A stretch of DNA of 12,865 bases from an uncultured Eubacteriales bacterium. GTDB lineage: Bacteria; Bacillota; Clostridia; Monoglobales; Firm-18. The DNA is taken from NCBI GenBank assembly GCA_905210885.1, contig CAJLYO010000025.1, positions 1 to 12,865 on the forward strand, written 5' to 3'. Under the pieces are notes generated by a model, which did not search any database, was not told the origin of the DNA, and worked only from the letters and a program-made list of their open reading frames with translations. Every line of letters begins with the position of its first letter. The first letter of the stretch is position 1. This document shows positions 1 through 5,529 of the stretch, in pieces. The translations under genes were made by a program, and so were the position numbers.

Positions 1-167
1 CCCGCAGGTCACGGCACTGCTTGAATTTTACGCTTTCGCGTAAAACTCAGGCAGCCATTGCAACAGTGTTGTTGTCGTTTATTATTTAGGTGCGACGATT
101 AAAGAGCTTTCGCCCGCTCTACTCGCTTACCGGACTTCAAAATCCCCGTCGAAACCATTGCATCCCC
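1..167 (-). ncRNA. ssrA: tmRNA (transfer-messenger RNA), 5' part, truncated by the window edge
   Basis: This RNA rescues ribosomes stalled on broken mRNAs and appends a degradation tag recognised by ClpXP and related proteases. On the minus strand the 5' end reads GGGGATGCAATGG followed by TTTCGACGGGG, the conserved tmRNA start (5' acceptor strand, then D-arm analogue). A GAGC/GCTC pseudoknot stem follows at about 109-124. The tag frame at 79-47 reads NDNNTVAMAA and ends in TGA at 49-47. Just after the stop, an 8-bp stem with a GAAA loop (26-45) matches helix 5. The upstream in-frame triplets are ATA, ATA and TAA, so the tag enters at AAC or at ATA; the common Ala (GCN) first codon is absent. 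The other pseudoknots, the T-arm and the 3' acceptor strand lie outside the window. The 5' end at 167 is inferred from the GGGG acceptor strand. Confidence 0.94.
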
Positions 168-171
168 ATGC

Positions 172-207
172 AAGGTACATATTACAATATACAGCACACA
201 ATGTCAA
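172..207 (-). promoter_or_regulatory. ssrA promoter
   Basis: On the minus strand a perfect TTGACA (207-202) and TAATAT (184-179) are separated by 17 bp. The predicted transcription start is near 172, only about 5 nt upstream of the mature tmRNA 5' end. This fits a short precursor trimmed by RNase P. Confidence 0.8.
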
Positions 208-229
208 TATTAATGTACGGCATTTCAGT

Positions 230-270
230 AAAAATTATGTATATCCCCGAAAATGTTTCCGGGGATATAC
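230..270 (-). terminator. Intrinsic terminator of the ABC transporter operon
   Basis: A perfect 11-bp stem (239-249 paired with 260-270, GTATATCCCCG type) with a 10-nt loop is followed on the minus strand by AT and a run of five T (234-230). It lies just past the permease stop and before the ssrA promoter, so it ends the two-gene operon and insulates ssrA. Confidence 0.85.
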
Positions 271-278
271 AAATTATT

Positions 279-971
279 TTAATCATTTATCGGGTCTTGT
301 GTCCTTTCGGATATCGAAAGCTTGTTTTCAACCCATTTTGCTGCCCAAGTCAGCAGTGTTACGATTACTACATAGTAAACGGCAACAATTATCCACATCT
401 GAAACGAACGGTAGTTATAGGCAATGATTTCCTTACCCTTTTTAACTATTTCCGAAAGTCCGATTACCGACAAAATGGAGGTATCCTTAAAGCTGATAAT
501 AAACTGGTTAACAACAGACGGTATTACAACACGGATAGCCTGGGGCAGAATTATATGTACCATTGACATGGTAACCGGCATGCCCAATGAGCGTGCCGCT
601 TCCATCTGCCCTTTGTCGATGGATTGTATACCGCTTCTGAAAATTTCCGACAAATACGCGCCGGCGTTAACGGTTATTACAATGATGCTTGCAACGGATA
701 CATCTATTTTTCCGCCGGTAAGCTGAGGAATTCCCAAGTATAGGAAAAATGCCTGAACAATCATCGGCGTTGAACGGATTAACCACACAAAAACCGTGGA
801 AATCCCGTTCAGAATTTTTACGTTCGAGATTTTCATAAGGCATGAAATCAACCCAATCGGCATTGCAAATAAAAGACCGAACAGCGTAATTTTTACCGTT
901 ACACCAAGTGCCGGCAGAAATCTCGGAAAAGTGCTTACAAGTAAGCTTAAAAACTCCTTAAGAAGCTCCAT
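279..971 (-). CDS. Polar amino-acid ABC transporter permease (GlnP/HisM family)
   Basis: This is the membrane-spanning subunit of an amino-acid importer; it would form the translocation pore as a dimer and couple to an ATPase through its EAA loop. Visible family marks, counted from the chosen start, are RSTPMIVQ at residues 66-73, GAYLSEIFRSGI at 104-115 and the EAA loop EAARSLG at 124-130. About five hydrophobic segments fill the 230 residues, a normal length for the family. A TTG at 980 is in frame, but the ribosome binding site AAGGTGG (988-982) would sit 1 nt from it. The ATG at 971 has a 10-nt spacing, so I chose it. The ribosome binding site overlaps the stop codon of the upstream binding-protein gene (15-nt gap), suggesting cotranscription and coupling. 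No ATP-binding subunit follows; the terminator comes next. The substrate cannot be fixed from sequence. Confidence 0.93.
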   Translation of the reverse strand: MELLKEFLSLLVSTFPRFLPALGVTVKITLFGLLFAMPIGLISCLMKISNVKILNGISTVFVWLIRSTPMIVQAFFLYLGIPQLTGGKIDVSVASIIVITVNAGAYLSEIFRSGIQSIDKGQMEAARSLGMPVTMSMVHIILPQAIRVVIPSVVNQFIISFKDTSILSVIGLSEIVKKGKEIIAYNYRSFQMWIIVAVYYVVIVTLLTWAAKWVENKLSISERTQDPIND

Positions 972-986
972 TTTTGCCAAACCACC

Positions 987-1763
987 TTATTTTTTCTTAA
1001 TATATTTATCCAATATTTCCTGATATTTTCCGTTGTCACGGAGATTTTTCAGACCTGCATTGAATTTTGCAAGAAGCTCTGCGTTTTCACCCTTTTTAAC
1101 GCCGAAACCGTAAGAGGAGCCTCTTTCCATTTCGGTAACCATCTTAAGACCGCTTCCTTGTGCAATCGAGTATGCAAGAACGGGATAGTCGTCAAAACAT
1201 GCTGCGGAGTTGCCGGCCTTTACGTCCTCGTACATCGTTGGCGAATCGTCAAATAAAGTTACGTTAAAGCCTATTTTATCTTTAAGACCTTCCTTGCCTT
1301 CTTCGCCGTTTAAGAATGTTGCGCTCTCTGTACCCGTTTTAGCGCATACGTTTTTGCCTTTTAAGTCTTCGTAGCTCTTTATGTCGCTGTCTTTTGCAAC
1401 GCCCATTGCTACGCCTGAGTCAAAGTAAGCATCGGAAAAGTCCATAACTTCTTTTCTCTTATCTGTGATTGAGCAGCCTGCCATAATAGCGTCTGCCTGA
1501 CCTGACTGAACTGCTGCCAGCGCACCGTCAAAGCCTACGGCGTCAAGTCTGAATTTAATTCCCTGATCCTCTGCAATTGCATTTAACAGGTCAATGTCAA
1601 TACCTATACGGTTTCCGGATGCGTCCTCAAATTCAAAAGGAGAGAAGGTTGTGTCCATTGCTACGATATACTCATCCTTGGATGCATTGTTTCCGCATGC
1701 GGTGAAGCCGACTGCCACGGCTGACACCAATACAGCCGCCAGTATTCTTTTAACTGTTTTCAT
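987..1763 (-). CDS. Amino-acid ABC transporter substrate-binding lipoprotein (SBP_bac_3 family)
   Basis: This is the extracellular receptor that captures a polar amino acid and delivers it to the downstream permease. The N-terminus is a lipoprotein signal: positively charged KTVKR, a hydrophobic stretch, then lipobox GFTAC with the lipidated Cys at residue 23. The mature part shows the periplasmic-binding-protein type 3 pattern: DTTFSPFEFED (37-47), GIDIDLLNAIA (54-64), and SITDKRKEVMDFSDAYF (98-114), whose Arg103 is the usual ligand-carboxylate contact. The hinge and second lobe follow (KTGTESATFL at 142-151). Length (258 aa) is typical. The start has ribosome binding site AAAGAGG (1780-1774) about 10 nt upstream. 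It is first gene of the operon, expressed from a strong promoter at about 1801-1836. Glutamine, arginine, cystine or another ligand are all possible. Confidence 0.94.
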   Translation of the reverse strand: MKTVKRILAAVLVSAVAVGFTACGNNASKDEYIVAMDTTFSPFEFEDASGNRIGIDIDLLNAIAEDQGIKFRLDAVGFDGALAAVQSGQADAIMAGCSITDKRKEVMDFSDAYFDSGVAMGVAKDSDIKSYEDLKGKNVCAKTGTESATFLNGEEGKEGLKDKIGFNVTLFDDSPTMYEDVKAGNSAACFDDYPVLAYSIAQGSGLKMVTEMERGSSYGFGVKKGENAELLAKFNAGLKNLRDNGKYQEILDKYIKKK

Positions 1764-1800
1764 ACTTAATCAACCTCTTTTCAAATTTTTAATAGCCTAA

Positions 1801-1836
1801 CGTTAATATTTTACCTAATTTCATATGATTTGTCAA
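1801..1836 (-). promoter_or_regulatory. Promoter of the amino-acid ABC operon
   Basis: On the minus strand a perfect TTGACA (1836-1831), a 17-bp spacer and TAAAAT (1813-1808) are present. Predicted start near 1801, giving a leader of about 38 nt to the lipoprotein ATG. It is divergent from the tig promoter. Confidence 0.8.
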
Positions 1837-1892
1837 GTTAAACATGCTTTATATTTTAAAATTTTGTTTTTTGGTTGAAAATTTTTAAGTAT

Positions 1893-1928
1893 TTGACTTG
1901 ATATTTCAAAAAATATATGATACAATAT
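1893..1928 (+). promoter_or_regulatory. Promoter of the tig-clpP-clpX operon
   Basis: TTGACT (1893-1898), 17-bp spacer, TATGAT (1916-1921); the predicted start is about 1928. An alternative -10, TACAAT at 1921-1926, would need a 22-bp spacer. The resulting leader to the tig ATG is about 113 nt and is less AT-rich than the promoter itself. No full CIRCE element or complete tandem CtsR heptad is visible. Confidence 0.65.
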
Positions 1929-2040
1929 ACTGTAATTTTATGAAAGAATGAGCCGGTTTATCAGAAAAATCCCTATGGCAGCGGTGGTTTTTCACTATGA
2001 CCGGGATGTGTCTACGGCACGGAAAGGAATGATAAGTAAA

Positions 2041-3438
2041 ATGGCTGCAACTTTAGAGAAAAAAGAAAAAAACACGGTTGATTTTAAATTTGAAATCAGC
2101 GTAGAGGCGTTTGAGGAGGGAATGAAGAAGTCTTTTGCAAAAAATTCAAAATACTTCAATATACCCGGTTTCAGAAAAGGAAAAGCGCCCAGAAAAATAG
2201 TTGAAAAAATGTACGGCGAAGAGGTTTTGTACGATGACGCTGTTAACTTTGCATGCCCCGAGGCATATGACAAGGCAGTAGAGGAGCTGGCACTGGAACC
2301 TGTTTCAAGACCCGAAATCGATATAGAAACCTTGGAAAAGGGCAAGCCTGTTGTTTTAAAGGCTACCGTTACGGTTAAACCCGAGGTTACGCTTGGTGAA
2401 TATAAAGGTATAGAAATAGAAAAAAAAGAGTATAATGTAACTGCGGAGGAAATTGACGCAGAAATTTCCGCCATGGCTGAGAAAAACGCAAGAATGATTA
2501 CCGTTGACGACAGAGCTGCCGACATGGGCGATACGGCAAATATCAACTTTGAAGGCTTTAAAGACGGCAAGCCCTTCGACGGCGGCAAAGGCGAAAACTA
2601 TGATTTGACGCTCGGCTCCGGTCAGTTTATCCCCGGTTTTGAGGAACAGGTTGTCGGAATGAATATCGGCGAGGAAAAGACGATAGATGTATCTTTCCCC
2701 GAAGATTATCACGTTGACGAGCTTAAGGGCGCACCTGTTCAGTTTAAGGTAAAGGTTAATTCAATATCGAAGAAGGAACTTCCGGCGCTTGACGATGAGT
2801 TTGCAAAAGACGTTTCGGAATTTGACACATTTGACGAACTTAAAAAAGATATTACAGACAGACTTACAAAGGCTGCTCAGGACAGAACAAAGACCGAAAT
2901 CGAGAACGCTGTTTTGACAGAAGCTGCAAAAAATATTACAGCCGATATCCCGGACTGCATGGTTGACAATCAGCTTGACGCTATTGCACGCGATTATGAT
3001 ATGCGTCTTTCACAGCAGGGTCTGAACCTTGCAAAATACCTTGAAATCATGGGAATGACTCTTGATAAGTTTAAGGAAAACTTTAAAGAGCAGGCTTTGG
3101 AGCAGGTAAGAATCAGCCTTATGATTGAAGCTGTCGCAAAGGCAGAAGGTATCGAAATTTCAGATGATGAAATTGAGGAAGAGTACAAGCAGGTTGCTGA
3201 AAACTACAAGATGCCCGTTGAGGACATAAAGAAGTATGTTCCCGCTTCAGAAATCAAAACAGAGCTTACAAACAAGAAGGTTATAGCTGTTCTTGTTGAT
3301 AACTGCAAGGCAAAGAAGGCTAAAAAGACAGCGTCAAAGACTACGAAAACCGCTGCTAAAAAGCCGGCGGCAAAAACAACCAAAACAGCAGCAAAAAAGA
3401 CAACTAAGGCTGCAAAAGAGGAAAAAACCGAGGAATAA
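2041..3438 (+). CDS. tig: Trigger factor, ribosome-associated chaperone and peptidyl-prolyl isomerase
   Basis: It binds at the ribosome exit tunnel and shields nascent chains; its FKBP-like domain catalyses prolyl isomerisation. Counted from the ATG at 2041 (465 aa), the N-terminal ribosome-binding domain carries the signature GFRKGKAP at 43-50. The FKBP-type domain spans about 160-243 (GDTANINFEGFKDG through GAPVQFKVKVNSI). The helical chaperone domain spans about 245-420. A tail follows at 422-465 made of Lys, Thr and Ala, with KTTKTAAKK twice at a 12-residue period (433-441, 445-453), ending in acidic EEKTEE. In-frame ATGs at 1948 and 2029 were rejected: the first adds 31 residues unlike the family, and the second abuts the GGAAAGG site (2021-2027). 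That site lies 13 nt from 2041, a little long. It is first gene of the operon with clpP 42 nt downstream. Confidence 0.96.
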   Translation: MAATLEKKEKNTVDFKFEISVEAFEEGMKKSFAKNSKYFNIPGFRKGKAPRKIVEKMYGEEVLYDDAVNFACPEAYDKAVEELALEPVSRPEIDIETLEKGKPVVLKATVTVKPEVTLGEYKGIEIEKKEYNVTAEEIDAEISAMAEKNARMITVDDRAADMGDTANINFEGFKDGKPFDGGKGENYDLTLGSGQFIPGFEEQVVGMNIGEEKTIDVSFPEDYHVDELKGAPVQFKVKVNSISKKELPALDDEFAKDVSEFDTFDELKKDITDRLTKAAQDRTKTEIENAVLTEAAKNITADIPDCMVDNQLDAIARDYDMRLSQQGLNLAKYLEIMGMTLDKFKENFKEQALEQVRISLMIEAVAKAEGIEISDDEIEEEYKQVAENYKMPVEDIKKYVPASEIKTELTNKKVIAVLVDNCKAKKAKKTASKTTKTAAKKPAAKTTKTAAKKTTKAAKEEKTEE

Positions 3439-3439
3439 T

Positions 3440-3453
3440 CCGAAGGTTTTCGG
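3440..3453 (+). other. Small intercistronic hairpin between tig and clpP
   Basis: CCGAA/TTCGG forms a 5-bp stem with a GGTT loop immediately after the tig stop. There is no T-run, so it is not a terminator. It might mark an RNA processing or stability boundary, but this is weakly supported. Confidence 0.35.
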
Positions 3454-3480
3454 CATTACATGAAAGAAAGGGTGATATCA

Positions 3481-4065
3481 ATGAGTTTGGTACCTATGGT
3501 AGTTGAACAGACAAACAGAGGCGAACGTTCATATGACATTTTTTCAAGGCTTTTAAAAGACAGAATTATTATTTTAAGCGACGAGGTTAACGATGCTACC
3601 GCAAGCCTTGTTGTTGCTCAGCTTTTATTTCTCGAGGCGGAAGATCCCGATAAGGATATAAGCCTGTACATTAACAGCCCCGGCGGCGTTATAACCTCCG
3701 GTATGGCGATTTACGATACCATGCAGTACATTAAGTGCGACGTTTCCACTATTTGCGTGGGTATGGCGGCAAGCATGGGAGCGTTTCTGCTTTCCTGCGG
3801 TGCAAAGGGTAAAAGATACGCCCTTCCTCACAGTGAGATCATGATACACCAGCCTTTGGGCGGTATGCAGGGGCAGGCGTCAGACATTAAAATTCATGCT
3901 GACAGAATTATTAAGACCAGAAGGACGTTAAATGAAATCCTTGCGGCAAATACCGGAAAACCTCTTGAGGTTATTGAAAAAGACACCGACAGAGACAATT
4001 TTCTGACTGCTGCAGAGGCTATGGAATACGGTCTTGTAGATAAGGTTATAGAAAAACGTCTTTAA
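3481..4065 (+). CDS. clpP: ATP-dependent Clp protease proteolytic subunit ClpP
   Basis: This is the serine peptidase that forms the tetradecameric degradation chamber fed by ClpX or other Clp ATPases. From the ATG at 3481 the protein is 194 aa, the standard size. The catalytic triad is visible: Ser98 in GMAASMGA, His123 in MIHQPLGG and Asp172 in DRDNF. The conserved INSPGG stretch lies at 65-69. An in-frame ATG at 3460 has no ribosome binding site of its own, while AAAGGGTG (3467-3474) lies 6 nt before 3481, so the shorter start is chosen. The gene lies between tig and clpX and is probably cotranscribed with both. A cytosolic housekeeping protease; substrates would include tmRNA-tagged proteins. 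Confidence 0.97.
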   Translation: MSLVPMVVEQTNRGERSYDIFSRLLKDRIIILSDEVNDATASLVVAQLLFLEAEDPDKDISLYINSPGGVITSGMAIYDTMQYIKCDVSTICVGMAASMGAFLLSCGAKGKRYALPHSEIMIHQPLGGMQGQASDIKIHADRIIKTRRTLNEILAANTGKPLEVIEKDTDRDNFLTAAEAMEYGLVDKVIEKRL

Positions 4066-4086
4066 TCTGGTGAAAGGATTATATTA

Positions 4087-5373
4087 ATGGCTAAAAACGA
4101 AGAAGTGAAGCAAATCAGATGTTCGTTCTGCGGAAGACCCGAAAGCCAGGTTGAAAAAATGATTTCCGGTCCCGGGGCTTATATCTGCAACGAATGTGTT
4201 TTGCTTTGCATGGACATAATCGAGAGCAGCGACAATGCCGGCGGCTACGGTTCTCCCGAGGATATGGAAGTTCCGAAGCCAAAGGAAATCAAAGCTGTTC
4301 TTGATCAGTATGTTATAGGTCAGGACGCTGCGAAAAAGCAGCTTGCCGTGGCTGTATACAATCATTATAAGCGCATAAAGGCAAAACCCGGCAATGATGA
4401 CGTAGAAATTCAAAAGAGTAATATTCTTATGCTTGGACCTACGGGAAGCGGTAAAACTCTGCTTGCCCAGACACTTGCGAGAATTTTGAAGGTTCCGTTT
4501 GCCATTGCCGATGCTACGTCACTTACGGAAGCCGGATATGTGGGCGAGGACGTTGAAAATATTCTGCTTAAGCTTATTCAGGCTGCCGACGGAGATGTGG
4601 CGGCGGCGGAGCGAGGTATCGTGTATGTAGATGAAATTGATAAAATTACACGTAAAAGCGAAAATCCGTCCATAACGCGCGACGTAAGCGGCGAGGGTGT
4701 CCAGCAGGCGCTTCTTAAAATTTTGGAAGGCACTGTTGCGTCCGTGCCGCCGCAGGGAGGCAGAAAGCATCCGCATCAGGAGCTTATTCAGATTGATACC
4801 ACAAATATCTTGTTTATTTGCGGCGGTGCATTTGACGGCATTGAGAAAATCATCGAAAGCAGAACAGGCAAAAAAACAATGGGCTTCGGCGCAGAGGTTA
4901 AGTCGAAAAACGATAAGAAAATCGGCGAGGTTTTATCAAAGCTTTCCCCCGAGGATTTGCTGAAATTCGGTTTAATCCCCGAGTTTGTGGGCAGACTTCC
5001 CGTTGTGGCTTGTCTTGACAGTCTTGACGAGGACGCGCTTGTGCGTATATTGACCGAACCGAAAAACTCGCTTGTTAAACAGTATAAAAAGCTGTTTGAA
5101 TATGACGGCGTTGCTCTTGAATTTGAACCGGAGGCACTGCGTGCCATTGCCCATAAGGCAAATGAACGCAAGACCGGTGCCCGCGGTCTGCGCGCCATAA
5201 TGGAAGAAATTATGAACGGTATAATGTACGAAATTCCTTCCTCAAACGGTGTGGTGAGCGCTAAGGTAACCAAAGAATGTGTGACAGACGACAAGCAGCC
5301 GGCTCTTACGTACAGAAACGGTTGTTCGGACGAATTTATAAAAGGCGCGGTTAAGGATAACGCAGCGGTATAA
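4087..5373 (+). CDS. clpX: ATP-dependent Clp protease ATP-binding subunit ClpX
   Basis: A hexameric AAA+ unfoldase that recognises tags such as the tmRNA tag and threads proteins into ClpP. The N-terminal zinc-binding domain has four cysteines (Cys12, Cys15, Cys34, Cys37). The AAA+ core shows Walker A GPTGSGKT (117-124), pore-1 loop GYVG (150-153), Walker B IVYVDE (178-183), the RKH loop (226-228) and sensor 2 GARGLR (364-369). The ClpP-contacting tripeptide, usually IGF, LGF or VGF, is MGF here (265-267). Length (428 aa) is normal. Ribosome binding site AAAGGA (4073-4078) is 8 nt before the ATG and 21 nt separate it from the clpP stop. The operon ends with a terminator just downstream; no lon gene follows, unlike in Bacillus. 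Confidence 0.97.
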   Translation: MAKNEEVKQIRCSFCGRPESQVEKMISGPGAYICNECVLLCMDIIESSDNAGGYGSPEDMEVPKPKEIKAVLDQYVIGQDAAKKQLAVAVYNHYKRIKAKPGNDDVEIQKSNILMLGPTGSGKTLLAQTLARILKVPFAIADATSLTEAGYVGEDVENILLKLIQAADGDVAAAERGIVYVDEIDKITRKSENPSITRDVSGEGVQQALLKILEGTVASVPPQGGRKHPHQELIQIDTTNILFICGGAFDGIEKIIESRTGKKTMGFGAEVKSKNDKKIGEVLSKLSPEDLLKFGLIPEFVGRLPVVACLDSLDEDALVRILTEPKNSLVKQYKKLFEYDGVALEFEPEALRAIAHKANERKTGARGLRAIMEEIMNGIMYEIPSSNGVVSAKVTKECVTDDKQPALTYRNGCSDEFIKGAVKDNAAV

Positions 5374-5378
5374 GCAGG

Positions 5379-5414
5379 AAAAGAGCCTGGCGTAATATCT
5401 GTCCGGCTCTTTTT
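5379..5414 (+). terminator. Intrinsic terminator of tig-clpP-clpX
   Basis: AAAAGAGCC (5379-5387) pairs with GGCTCTTTT (5405-5413). GG/CC extends the stem past a one-base bulge, and the 3' arm ends in a run of five T. It starts 5 nt after the clpX stop. Confidence 0.85.
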
Positions 5415-5469
5415 GACGTGTTTTACAATAATTATGTTGGGAATTTGTCTGAATTTTGTCAATCTTTCA

Positions 5470-5505
5470 TTGACATTCGGTGTATTATTTGGTATAATAA
5501 AACGA
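5470..5505 (+). promoter_or_regulatory. ppdK promoter, perfect sigma-A consensus
   Basis: TTGACA (5470-5475), 17-bp spacer and TATAAT (5493-5498) are an exact match to the vegetative consensus. Predicted start near 5505, giving a leader of about 25 nt that ends in AGGAGG (5517-5522), 7 nt before the ATG. This implies high constitutive expression. Confidence 0.88.
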
Positions 5506-5529
5506 TAAAAGAAAATAGGAGGATACAAA

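Noticed and set aside
90..566. Plus-strand 158-codon open frame across ssrA and the permease
   Set aside because: It runs antisense through tmRNA, a terminator and the permease gene, has no protein-like domain pattern and no ribosome binding site.
1891..1898. Possible CtsR operator near the tig promoter
   Set aside because: Only one heptad (AGTCAAA on the minus strand) is present; the second copy of the tandem site is missing, and the match coincides with the -35 box.
1948..2040. 31-residue N-terminal extension of trigger factor
   Set aside because: The residues do not resemble the family, and the usable ribosome binding site lies at 2021-2027, pointing to ATG 2041.
3304..3435. Repeat array or CRISPR-like repeats at the end of tig
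   Set aside because: The repetition is codon-level KTTKTAAKK coding within one protein tail, with no spacers or conserved palindromic repeat.
4788..5528. Long minus-strand frame antisense to clpX
   Set aside because: A shadow of the clpX codon pattern; no family motif, and it crosses the clpX terminator and the ppdK promoter.
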